Below are positions 1 through 9,339 of a stretch of 22,270 nucleotides of DNA, piece after piece. Source of the DNA: Gnetum montanum (taxonomy: Eukaryota; Streptophyta; Gnetopsida; Gnetales; Gnetaceae); NCBI GenBank assembly GCA_015680685.1, contig MNCI01004863.1, positions 247,254 through 269,523 of the forward strand, given 5' to 3'. The notes beneath the pieces were generated by a model. That model ran no database searches and was not told the DNA's origin. It worked only from the letters and a program-made list of their open reading frames with translations. The first letter of the stretch is position 1. Every line of letters starts with the position of its first letter. Position numbers and translations under genes: made by a program.

Positions 1-300
1 GTCTGCCACGATGCTAAACTAGCACCAGCTGTCCGCCATGACATAAAACTGGCAAAGGTAAGCATCCGTCTGCTGAGACGTAAAACCAACAGAGACTTGT
101 CCCTAGGTCATGACACAAAACTGACACCCACAACACGGTCTACTGAGACTATAAATCAGCTTCACCATCGTCAACTACGACGTAAAACTAGCATGTTTTG
201 GTCCACCCAGACTTTAAACTGGGACCATGGTCTGTTGAGACTTAAAACCAGCAACGACAGTCTACCAGGACTTAAAACTGGGACTCACAAACTGCCATCA
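1..300. repeat. Degenerate minisatellite, about 9-10 copies of a 29-39 bp unit
   Basis: Units begin at about 1, 31, 68, 99, 138, 170, 201, 230 and 260, with a weaker one near 290. Each opens with a GTC-type start (GTCTGC, GTCCGC, GTCTAC), then GAC or CGAC, then a TAAAAC core, often followed by a CAGC or TAGC-like end. Spacings are 30, 37, 31, 39, 32, 31, 29, 30 and 30. The array starts at the window edge, so it may extend to the left. A reading frame of 170 codons crosses it, but the repeat explains that frame. Further short blocks with CCCTCGGA or CCTCTGAGA near 405, 435 and 475 may be a related, more diverged continuation. Confidence 0.7.
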
Positions 301-1064
301 TGCAAGTCAAGCGAGCGTAGTCATCTCTATGCAACTGCAAGACAAATGGGGTGGGATACTGAGACAGCCCCAGCATCACTACCTCACCAGCATTCTGCTG
401 ATCCCTCGGATGTGCTGAAGGGCATACTAATGACCCCTCGGAGATACCGTCACTGCACTTATTTCAGCAGTGGTACCTCTGAGAGGTTAGTTTCGCCATC
501 CGGAGTCCCAAAGGAGTTCTCATCAATTACGACTTTGGGGATCTCCGCTCATCATCACTATCAGGATCTGGCTTCACAGATTCACCTAGTTGGTTCTTTA
601 CATAACTAGTCAGGTGCACTGAGCCTGATGTTCTTTGGCAATGATATGCTGGGCCGAGCGTCAAGGTTGAAGACTCTGACCTCGTGCTACAATTCCTCCT
701 TCACAGCCCGATCACTTTATCTCGCCTCTAATAATACTTGTTTCAACAACCTCGTCCACGATTCACACGAACAATGGTATCCTCTGTTTTCCTCATTGGT
801 TGCAGGCTACTTGTTACAAGGACGTCGTTCGAAGGTGCGTTAATCTGAGTGGTGTAATACCGACAGCGTTTTGAGATGGCTACTTAAGTTGGCCTATCCA
901 CTCGGGGAGTGCATCCTTGTGTTCCTCATAATCCTACCCCTAGCCCTTATCACTATCCTTAGCTATCCCATTTGCTTCCCTTACGCAAACTATGAAACGC
1001 TTTCCGCATTTGCATTACACTCAAGTCCATGAACTGGCGTAATGTAACTCGCCTAGTGGATGCC
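301..1064. other. Unassigned sequence, no gene recognised
   Basis: Two short open frames lie here on the + strand (the end of one at 609, and 628-843), but their translations resemble nothing I know and show no codon or domain pattern. The stretch is less AT-rich than the rest of the window. It contains a TTACGC at 981-986 and a GCGTAAT at 1037-1043, early members of the palindrome words that become dense after 1600. It may be the interior 3' end of an LTR element whose LTR begins after the purine tract at 1065-1080, but that is inference. Confidence 0.4.
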
Positions 1065-1080
1065 AAAAAAAAATAGGGGG
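1065..1080 (+). other. Polypurine-tract-like run
   Basis: A run of nine A, then TA, then five G gives an almost pure purine stretch. This is the form of the primer site that sits just before a 3' LTR in LTR retrotransposons. The following base is T (TCAGC) and not the canonical TG, so the LTR boundary is not proved. A simple A-rich tract next to a G run could arise by chance. Confidence 0.3.
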
Positions 1081-1605
1081 TCAGCAAAATGCGTGAAACA
1101 CATCTCACTCAGGCTGTGCAGATGAAACACAGTTCATCTACGCAAGCCCCTTCATCCACAAAATGACGGCATAACTCCATGCAAACGCAATCGCAGGAGA
1201 ATGTCTGAATGCTTATGCGTGAAGAAGCTATCCCTACTCATTTGCGTCTTCCCCGAACCTGTTTCCTCCTATACCATTCTATCTCTGGATTCCCTCATCC
1301 TTGCATCTCTACATTGACAAGATCATATTTGAGTACTTGTTGATAAACGTTGTTGGTACTTTCATCAGTCCGGCGTTTCGTATTCTTTGTCGACGTCTTT
1401 CGGGCAAGCCCTCTAACCGTCAACAAAGAGGGGCCATTGAAACACCGTGGAAATTGTGAATTGGCCTCAGGTGAAGATTCACGACTCAGGAAAACGTTCA
1501 TGATAGAATTCCAGAAGATGGAACAAGGCAAAGAGAGGCGAAATGGCGCCCGGCATCAAGTCTCCAAGTTCCTTACAAATTTCAATTTTACTATGTTTTC
1601 TGTCT

Positions 1606-2037
1606 TTACGCTACATTACGCAACATAGCGTAATGATGCTTAGCGTAATCCTGCTTAACATAGTTTGACATCAGAAGGTAACTTACTTCAGCAGAATTGG
1701 TGAAGCTTAAGGCCTAAGCAGCATAATATGCGACTTCTCACATATTCTGCTAAGTCTTTTGTCCAAGGTTAAACTTACGCTCTATTACGCAAGGCAGCGT
1801 AATGAGCTTCAAAAAGGTCAAAGGGAAAGTCCAAAGGAAGCACGACAGATTAAGCTCCTTTCTTTTTGCAGATTGATCACTTTACGCTAGTTACGCTACG
1901 CAGCGTACAACAGCGTAATTTATCGTCGAGTTGATCCATTTTTACGCTTCACTACGCTTTGCTGCATAAATGAGCGTAAAACAGCTTGACTCACTATTTC
2001 CATGCTTTGTTACGCTCTGCCACGCGACTCAGCGTAA
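1606..2037. repeat. Cluster of TTACGC/GCGTAA palindromes with nested stems
   Basis: Five inverted-repeat groups are visible. At 1606-1648, ATTACGC (1615-1621) pairs with GCGTAAT (1628-1634) across 6 bases, and TTACGCT (1606-1612) pairs with AGCGTAA (1642-1648) around it. At 1775-1803, ATTACGC (1784-1790) pairs with GCGTAAT (1797-1803), again across 6 bases, with another TTACGCT just before. At 1882-1918 two TTACGCT copies face two AGCGTA copies. At 1941-1980, TTTACGCT pairs with AGCGTAAA. At 2010-2037, TTACGCT pairs with AGCGTAA. Weaker relatives run on to about 2170. The same heptamer in both orientations argues for repeated protein-binding sites or hairpins. Confidence 0.75.
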
Positions 2038-2265
2038 ACAAATGTAATACAGCATAAGGCCAGCTAAAGCAGTTACGTATTTGCTATCCATACGTGCAAT
2101 ACGCTGATAAGCATATTGTGTGTAATCATGAAGAAACATCGGCAAAAGTGTTAACAGCGTACGTTGCAATGTGATGCAACACAGCTAGTTCATCAAGTCA
2201 ACGGTATCTGGAAAGTTCAGGACACATGTCATCAAGGCCGTGCCTTTTCTGCATGTTGTCAAACT

Positions 2266-2273
2266 TATAAATA
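2266..2273 (+). promoter_or_regulatory. TATA box candidate
   Basis: TATAAATA followed by CCCC, in a context typical of plant TATA boxes and LTR promoters. It lies about 230 bases after the last strong palindrome of the cluster. Transcription would start near 2300 and run rightward. No intact reading frame follows, so it most likely served a mobile element. Confidence 0.45.
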
Positions 2274-2531
2274 CCCCAGTTGGAGAAGAAAGAAGAGACT
2301 TTTTGGAAACAGAGTAGCGGCTGACATCTTCATCTTTTGGCAGTTATCATCCTTGAGCAAAAACAAGAGACATTTTCGAGCATTTAGCAGCAGGAGCGAT
2401 CATACCTTTTGGGTGAAAATATAGTTGTGATCCTTGGCAGTTTTGAGCAGAGACTATCCAAAGCGAAGAAGATAGATCAGAGATCGAGAGATCATCTGGT
2501 GCAGTTGGCAAAATCTATTGATCAGACACAG

Positions 2532-2614
2532 TTGGAGTCTTCCCATTGTAACTTTGTGTATGTTTTGTGTATGTTTTGTACAAGATAATTGGAGTCTTCC
2601 CATTGTAACTTTGT
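2532..2614 (+). repeat. Direct repeat of a 26-mer, 57 bp apart
   Basis: The text beginning TTGGAGTCTTCCCATTGTAA occurs at 2532-2557 and again at 2589-2614, apparently without mismatch. Between the copies an 11-bp unit (TGTGTATGTTT) is itself repeated. This is a small local duplication downstream of the TATA candidate, in what would be the R/U5 part if the surrounding stretch is an LTR. Confidence 0.8.
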
Positions 2615-3189
2615 ATACAAAATACTCATTTTTTCAGGTCAAAGTACAGACCTTGAAATCACGCATTTCTCTTAAATCTGATTCTCTTTGTCACGTTAAT
2701 GCTGTCATTGTTGCAATTTATTTACATCGTTTTCCTCTCCTTTTTTGATTTATTGAATCAAATCGTTCCACGAAACATCTATAATCTTCATCGATTTACT
2801 GGTTTAGTAAGTCCTTGTCTAATCGACAAGACCATTCAGGGCACTGCGGATTCATTTTTCTCCAACACAGCCCTCGCACGGATCCGTGGTTAAGACTGTG
2901 TACACGGATTTTGTTTGGTATTTCAACTACCGACATTTTCTGTCATTACAAAAGCAATCCTAGGTAGTTCCATCAACAATAACAATATTATCTAAGTGGA
3001 ACTCCACCACAACCGTACAAGCAATATCAACAGTGACAACACTCGCAATCATGGGCACTGCCACCACCAAGGTAGCAATACCTTTACAGATAATGAGATT
3101 CATATGGGTATTACATTTAGCAACCCTTAGCTCCATGTAACTCTTCCAGTCACGTTTCTCCTTTTCAACATCACTACTACCCCCTTAAA

Positions 3190-3560
3190 TACTATCGAAT
3201 TCATTCTCCACATTCAAGGAGTAATACCATCTTTTATCCTTATCATCCTCCTATTTTTGCACCTATTCCTCCATCCTTAACATAGCTACCACTTGCTCCA
3301 TCCATGCAGGGTGAACTTCCAGCCCAACCACAATAATGCAATGCTACCAAGACCATCAATCTCCAACTAGTTCATGAACCGAGTGGTTCAAATACCAAAT
3401 CATGAAAAAGATATTTTTTCCAACCCATCTAAACACTCACATACACCCATAGTTGGCAACCCTACTCCTCCATCTCCCTCTGCATCTAATCCATTCTAGT
3501 CCCCTTCAAAGCAAATACCACCCAGAATTCATACTATTATGCTCACTCATGCTATACCTG
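3190..3560 (+). pseudogene. Gag tail remnant (tentative)
   Basis: Broken frames here give proline-rich text such as YPYHPPIFAPIPPS and SMQGELPAQPQ, followed by a second frame reading into the protease region. Its place just before the protease and its low-complexity Pro/His/Asn content suit the end of gag, or the gag-protease linker. No CCHC zinc knuckle is visible. Upstream, 2990-3190 is Asn/His-rich in one frame and equally broken. Confidence 0.35.
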
Positions 3561-3586
3561 ATTACATCTAGGCTGCCAACCTTCCC

Positions 3587-3835
3587 AAAAAATTAGTCAA
3601 TCTTGGGAGTCCTCTTATTTATTTAAAAATTGTTGGGAATGAACTATGTGAAGCTCTTCTTGATTCAGGTTCTAGTGTGAACTTGATTTCTCATGAGATG
3701 TATACTACCTAGAACCTGTTGCCTCTCATGAAGAGCAATATCATATTAGAATTAGTAGACCAATCCATCACTATTCCATTGGGATTGGTTGAAGACATTA
3801 TTACCACTGGTCTTATTCTACCAATTTCCTAGTAA
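3587..3835 (+). pseudogene. Retroelement aspartic protease remnant
   Basis: In one frame the text LCEALLDSGSSVNLIS is readable, with the active-site Asp-Ser-Gly at 3662-3670. This is the retropepsin-type DSG/DTG signature that releases the mature proteins of LTR retrotransposons. An upstream NLGSPLIYLKIVG strand and a downstream ITIPLGLVEDI strand fit the fold. A TAG interrupts just after the MYTT stretch (about 3710) and another stop closes the frame near 3830. The protein is not functional. Confidence 0.75.
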
Positions 3836-4548
3836 TAAAAGTTAAGAACTATAAGGGGGACATGGCTAAGAACTGTTGATACAAGAATGGGCATCAAAGA
3901 TCTTTCCCTGGAGATATCTAAGGAAATACCTTTAGAAAGATCGAGAAGTGAATTCCATGCATAATTTAGAACAATATAAGGTACAATTGCATGTAGAAAA
4001 TCTAGTCCATAAAACAAGCATCTATTTCTGCATGCAGGCAATGTGCACCTAAAGCAAACATTCAAAGATGTTTGTACATAGCAGCCACAAAACAAGAGGG
4101 CACCCAATGGCTAATTGCTAATCTTGAAAGCAACACAATGTTCATTGAACCTACTAAGAGCCTGACATATGTTCATGTTGCAAGCATGGATGAACTAGAG
4201 CAAGTTCATCACGAACTCTTTGATAATGCAAATGATGATACCTATTGAGGAGAGTTGAAAATTCCTAAACATTTTAAATAAAAGCCCCTTGAGTTAATAA
4301 CCTCTATCTATCAACATGGAATATGCATTCTTGAAAAATGAAAAGCCAATAATAATCAATGCAAATATTTCTCCTAAACAGAAACAGATGTTGTTGAATG
4401 TGATCAACAAATGGTCAACAGCCTTTTCTTGGTCATATCCTGAACTCATAAGAATTGATCGATATGCCAACATCATATCTACACTGATCTAGCCATGAAG
4501 CCAAAGAGGTAGCCATGGTGGTGGTTAAATCCCAAATTGAAGTAAATC
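3836..4548 (+). pseudogene. Protease-RT linker of the Athila-like pol, heavily broken
   Basis: Several stops and frame changes interrupt this part. Readable blocks include TQWLIANLESNTMFIEP and a later PKHFK/KPLELI stretch that sits where gypsy elements have the approach to reverse transcriptase. Around 4430-4520 a segment rich in Pro, Lys and Trp (MKPKR then PWWWLNPKLK) corresponds to the conserved lead-in to RT in Athila elements. Short open frames on the opposite strand overlap here and are taken as chance. Confidence 0.55.
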
Positions 4549-5754
4549 ATCAAAAAGAAAATTAAACAACTCCTCAAGGTGGGATTTATCTATCCCATTG
4601 CAAATTGTGAGTGGGTTAGTCCACTTGTGATTATGCCAAAGAAAGGTGGCAAGTGGCAAGTCTGCATTGATTTTTAGCTATTGAATATTGCAACATTCAA
4701 GGATCATTTTTTGTTGTCATTCATTGATCAGGTATTGGAAACCATATTTGAGCATTGCTATTATAGTTTTCTAGATGGTTATAGTGGCTATAACCAAATC
4801 TAGATCGCACTAGACCAGGCCAAAACAACATTCACGATTCCCTAAGGGACTTTTGCATATTGAAAGATGCCATTTGTCCTATGCAATGCCCCTACTACAT
4901 TTCAATGCTTGGTTTTTAAGTATTTTTCAGCAGTAGATCGATGGTGGGATGGAAGTCTTTATGGATAACTTTTTCACCTATGGAGCCACATTTGAGCAAG
5001 TGTTGGACTACCTTGAGCAAGTACTTAAAAGATGTGTGGAACTAAATCTATGGCTCAATTGGCAAAAGATCCATCTAATTATCTAAGAGGGCATTGTATT
5101 GGGACACAAAATTATGTAGGAAGGGATCAAGGTAGACCTTGAAAAGATAAGGATCATCCAAAGAATCACTTGTCAACTAGAAACTATCAAAGATGTTCAA
5201 TCATTCCTTGGACACATTAGCTACTACCAATGATTCATAGAGAATTTCTCTAAGGTTGCAAAACTATTGGTCGAGCTAACAAAGAAAGATGTGCTTTTCA
5301 TCTAGGCCAAAGAATGTGAAAAGAAATTCCAAATCCTTAAGCAAAAACTTGTCGAAACTCCAATTCTATAGGCACCCAACTAGTCTAGATCATTTCACAT
5401 TATGATAGATGCATCAAATTATGCCTTGGGGGTTGTTCTTACATAGTTGGATAATAAGAAACATCCATATTAGCAACTACATAAGCCAAAGCATTGTGGA
5501 TGCACATCTAAACTACACCATCACAGAAAAAGAATTGATGGCAATGGTGTTAGCTCTAAAGAATTTCAAGCACTATGTACTTGGACATAAAGTATTTGTG
5601 CATACTAACCACACTGCGATTCACTTCTTGATGAATAAGCTAATGGTAAGCCCCTATGTCATACAGTGGCTAGTGATCTTATAGGAATTTGATCTTACAA
5701 TGGTAGATCAAAAGGGAACTAAGAATGTGGTTGCTAACCACTTGTCTCGTTTGT
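4549..5754 (+). pseudogene. Reverse transcriptase and RNase H remnant, Athila-like
   Basis: The RT part starts in one frame with KQLLKVGFIYPIA, EWVSPLVIMPKKGGKW, DGYSGYNQI and LCNAPTTFQ, interrupted by stops at 4675 and several later points. A frame change near 4915-4940 leads to the polymerase box, which reads FMDN (4958-4969) where the family has F-x-D-D, so one catalytic Asp is lost. Next come LGHKI, the QSFLGHISYY connection segment and then RNase H. RNase H opens with DASNYALG (first Asp at 5408-5410), changes frame, and continues through NYTITEKELMAMV, HTNHTAI and VANHLSRL. HTNH replaces the usual HTDH, a second lost Asp (5607-5609). In the living family this enzyme copies element RNA into DNA; this copy cannot. 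Confidence 0.88.
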
Positions 5755-7130
5755 GATGAGACAACAAATAGGAGGAAAGCTCACTGTCTGATCTATTTCC
5801 TGATGAAATCCTCTTTATTAAGGCTATAACTAAACAATTTCCCACTAAGCCTAAATGGTATGATGACATTCTCACCTATCTTGTCACTCAAGAGATACCA
5901 CAAGGGTTGGACCACTAGAAGAAACAATAGTTTCTTCACTAGGTGAAACACTTTATAGAAATCAACAAGCATCTCTACAAGGTATGCACTGATGGCCTAG
6001 TTTGTTAGTGTGTCCCTAATGCTGATCAACTATGCATTCTCTAGGATGCTCATGAGGGTCCTTGTGGGAGCCACTATGCTAAGAGACACATATCCATTAA
6101 AATCTTGATGGTAGGGTATTATTGGCCAATAATTTTTAGGGATACTCACCAATTTATCCACTCTTGTGAACACTGCCAACGAGATGGTGGAATGACTACT
6201 CGAATGGAGGAACCTCTACAGTGAATTCAACCACTGGAACCCTTTGACATTTTGGGACATTGACTTCATGGGTTCCATCATGCCCATGTTAAATGAGAAG
6301 ACGTACATCACAGTCACTATTGACTATTGTATGAAGTGGGTAGAAGCAACAACCATCACCAACTATACATCTTCTACTACCACTCGATTTATACAACAGA
6401 ATGTTGTAAACATGTTTGGTGTGCCACATGCATTAATTTTTGATAATGGAACCCACTTTATAGGCACCACCTTTCAAAAGCTTATGCAATGCTTGGAGGT
6501 TAAACATAAACTAACAACACCCTACCACCCCCAAGCCAATAGCCAAGCTAAGGTCACAATTAGGAAAATCACTAAGATCTTAACGAGAATAGTTAGCAAA
6601 TATAGGAGAGACTAGAGTACAAAACTCAACAATGGCCTTTGGGCCTACTGCTCAATATGGAAACTCCCTATAGGCTACTCTTCCTATGAGCTAGTGTACA
6701 GAATTGTCAACTCTTCCTATTCTATCTGAGCTCCATACACTTTCAACAACCTATGACCTTGACCTTGACTTAAGTCTAGCACAAAAAGAAAGATTAATGA
6801 ATCTCAACTTGCTAGATGAAAACCAATTAGTGGCCTTGTCATCTAACAAGTTGCACAAGGCATTTAACAAAAATCACCATGACCTTAGAATTAGGAAAGT
6901 CAAATTTCAACCAAGAGATAAGGTCATCTACTGAAACCCCACACACGCACCTCAATTAACAAAGTTCCATACATTGTGGAAAGGACCTTATATCATGTAT
7001 GAATTTTCCTTCTAGGACCATGTTGATCTACAAACCTGAGAGCTCGAACAAGAAACAACTGGTCAATATGAAACAACTCAGACCTTTCCACAAGCCTAAG
7101 CAACCTAGTGCAACAAATGCCTCATCAGAT
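5755..7130 (+). pseudogene. Integrase remnant, Athila-like
   Basis: An HHCC zinc module is complete: His at 6051 and 6072 (HEGPCGSH) and Cys at 6165 and 6174 (CEHC). After a frame change the catalytic core is open from 6244 to 6615 and shows WDIDFMG (Asp at 6262-6264) and IFDNGTHF (Asp at 6442-6444). The third acidic residue should fall in the HPQANSQAKVTIRK block, but a Lys codon (6550-6552) stands where the family has Glu. Further broken pieces (DLRIRKVKFQPRDKV, then KQLVNMKQLRPFHKP) reach about 7130 and fit the integrase C-terminus. It would have inserted element DNA into the genome; it is inactive here. Confidence 0.85.
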
Positions 7131-9046
7131 GGACAACCATGCTCAATCTTTCATCCTCTCAACTTAGTCATGGGGAAGATGGTCATCCATGCTAACTATA
7201 TAAATGGCTCCTCAATTTTTCATCATTTTGTTTTATCTTACACCTTTTTGTTTTTAAGTTATTAATTTTTTTCAATTTTTTTTCACAACATCATTAGTAT
7301 GTTTTATTTTTCTTAAATGTTTTACAATTTCTTATATATTTTCCTTTATTTTGGTGCACTTTTATTATTGTGTTTTAATAATAACATGCCTTATTGCCAA
7401 CTAGGTACGATGTGGTTTGTTTGATGTGGGCATGTGCTATCTGGTTATTTGATTATTTGTGTTTGGATTCTAACTTTGAATTGTGTTACTAATAATCGAG
7501 ACATGGTTTCTTTTTCAAGAAACAGGCAGTGAGTCCACAACATTCACAAACTCTATGGTTTTCCTTGTTTTGGAAGTATGAGGTCCCTTTTTCATTAATA
7601 AAACTTTAACAAACTTGTGGCCTTGGTAGTTTTTGGACTTGGAAAGAATCCAAAGGTTTGAACAAGGTGTGACTTCAAGGGGGCTCGGTACTCTTTGTGC
7701 CTTTTTACTTACTTGGATGCATGTGTGTTTTTATAAATTATTTACCATTCCATGTTTATGAATGACAAAAAGTTGAATAAGTCTTTACATGGTGTGGTTC
7801 CCATTTCAAAAAAAAATGATAGGAATTCAAAGTACACCCCTTAGACAAAATAAACGGGCTACAAGCACTAGTTATGGGACTAGAAAGACATGTTAACCAT
7901 GCCTGAAGCTCCCCTCTAACTAAGGCCCTTTCTCACTTCCTGCTTCTCTTTTTTTTCTTAAATAAGGAACAATGGTTGTTCTATAGGAGTACTTTACATC
8001 TCAAGGGACTAGACTGATCTTAGAGTGGTGATGTGAAGTCACTAAACATAGTTGGTTTTGGTCTAGACTAAGGATGGATTTTATCAAGTCATTTACCCAC
8101 AAAATTTATAAGGGATTTCATGTAACCTTAATTGGGAACTCCATTCCACTCTCTCTCTCATCCATCTATGCTTTCCATGCCTCACCTCACTATTGATGTT
8201 CATGTTCTTGTTCAATGTCTTGGTTTGATGTGTTAAAATTCTTAGGTAGTTTCTTTTGGGTTTTCGTACTTAACTTTCCATAACCATTAATCACCCATGG
8301 GAACCACGAACTCCTTAGTCTAAGGTTACACAAGGGCAACAAGGGTATGTGCCTACTTTGGGGAGGACCTACTTGCATACCTTTTGGTTGGGTTAGTTAA
8401 GTTCTTTATCCTTAGACATTCTCATAATCAAATTATTTTGTGTGCCTCATCAATGACATCCAATTATGTGCATCTTTACAATGCTTTTTAATGAAATCCT
8501 GTTTTTTCTTATTGTTGTGAATTCTTTGACCCCCTTCAAGTATTTCCTCATGTTTGGACTTTTCAGAATTTAATAATGGGCCTCTTATCCATTTCATCCC
8601 ATTTTCCAACCTTCCTACTAACACTATTAAAGAAATCAATCCACCATAATCACAACCTAGCCAAGCATAACTACTAATGAGATAAGGTACCTAAAAGCTA
8701 TATGTTACACATTGCACACTAATCCACGATTTTGTTGTGATTATAGTGGAAAGTGTGGCCTAGAAGCCGGATCGTTGTCACTAAGGAAGAAGCAATAGCA
8801 CCATGTGACAAGGACCCTTCATGATCATTAAATCTTCTCCCTTGCTCTTTAGCTACCAGAGGAGTTGGATGTTAGTTTTGGCCAAGGTGTTCAATTCTAT
8901 TGTTATGAACACTCAATTTTGTAGAGATTGTAAATCCGTACGCTCGGGCACTTAGAATCCATATGTTCCATCTAAGTCAATTTGCATGTTAGTCAATAAT
9001 CTTATACCTTCCTAATATTTTGTAAAGGACTTGTTCCTCATTTTGT
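7131..9046 (+). other. Non-coding 3' region of the Athila-like element
   Basis: Long AT-rich stretch between the end of pol and the 3' LTR. Long 3' non-coding or env-like regions are usual in the Athila clade. I see no transmembrane or env-like frame; the small frames here are short and unsupported. The block at 8324-8386 matches the - strand of 20108-20170 at 49 of 63 positions by hand alignment without gaps, which ties this region to the interior of the second element on the right. Confidence 0.6.
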
Positions 9047-9083
9047 TCACTCAAGGACGAGTTTTCATTCAGTCGTGAGGGTA
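9047..9083 (+). other. PPT-side sequence before LTR A
   Basis: The text CTCAAGGACGAG is followed by a short G-rich run (GTGAGGGTA) immediately before the LTR start. A CAAGGACGAG-like block next to the polypurine tract is common in plant Ty3/gypsy elements. Counting the first nine LTR bases, it matches the corresponding place beside LTR B (19192-19237, - strand) at 39 of 46 positions, read by hand. Confidence 0.6.
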
Positions 9084-9155
9084 TGATGAACCATATTTTG
9101 TCTAGCTCCAATATTGGATACCCAAATATCTGATATCGCGGAATGTGTGTTAGCC

Positions 9156-9161
9156 TATAAA
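9156..9161 (+). promoter_or_regulatory. TATA box of LTR A
   Basis: GCCTATAAATG, in the same place as GCCTATAAATA in LTR B. Transcription would run rightward, through the rest of the LTR and towards the 3' end of the DUF2921 gene, antisense to that gene. Confidence 0.6.
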
Positions 9162-9333
9162 TGTAGTGGTTTGGCACACGGTTTGGGCATAAAATTTGTC
9201 ATAGCATAGCATAGCTCTTACAATTTCTTTTCTCCAGAGTTGGAATATTTTCCAAAGTGCCTACAACAAGAGTCATTGGGTGTGTGGATCTTTATTTGAT
9301 CACTATTGTACTTGAGTACGGAGTGTGTGCAGC

Positions 9334-9339
9334 AATAAA
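9334..9339 (+). terminator. Poly(A) signal of LTR A
   Basis: AATAAA in the context GCAATAAAGA, 178 bases after the TATA box. LTR B has CAATAAAGA 177 bases after its TATA box, so the position is conserved. Confidence 0.6.

Larger units (their letters stand above)
1081..2940 (+). mobile_element. Possible long LTR (or other promoter-bearing repeat), boundaries uncertain
   Basis: The stretch is ordered like an LTR: a purine tract just before it, a long upstream part with palindromes (1606-2037), a clear TATAAATA at 2266-2273, then about 650 bases with no usable reading frame. Near 2917 the text TTTGGTATTTC begins like the TGGTAT start of an initiator-tRNA primer-binding site but then departs from it. 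It shares no sequence with LTR A or LTR B that I can find, so it would belong to another element or family. No TG...CA pair can be fixed. It could instead be the promoter region of a decayed host gene. Confidence 0.3.

Noticed and set aside
97-609. 170-codon open frame on the + strand
   Set aside because: Its first half is the translated minisatellite and the rest resembles no known protein; openness is explained by the repeat.
628-843. 71-codon open frame on the + strand
   Set aside because: Short, no recognisable motif, and no supporting signals around it.
1295-1628. Overlapping open frames on both strands (78 and 92 codons)
   Set aside because: Opposite-strand overlap, no domain, no homologue I recognise; the + frame runs straight into the palindrome cluster.
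2164-2893. Three small + strand frames around the TATA candidate
   Set aside because: They span a likely promoter and an untranslated part, have no motif, and one contains the duplicated 26-mer.
2905-2940. Initiator-tRNA primer-binding site
   Set aside because: Only TGGTAT agrees with the usual start; the following bases differ, so it was not called as a separate site.
3829-4476. Two - strand frames opposite the protease-RT linker
   Set aside because: The + strand reads as retroelement pol in order, so these are antisense shadows.
8190-9177. Three - strand frames of 62-68 codons before and across LTR A
   Set aside because: They lie in the non-coding 3' region, cross the LTR boundary, and carry no motif.
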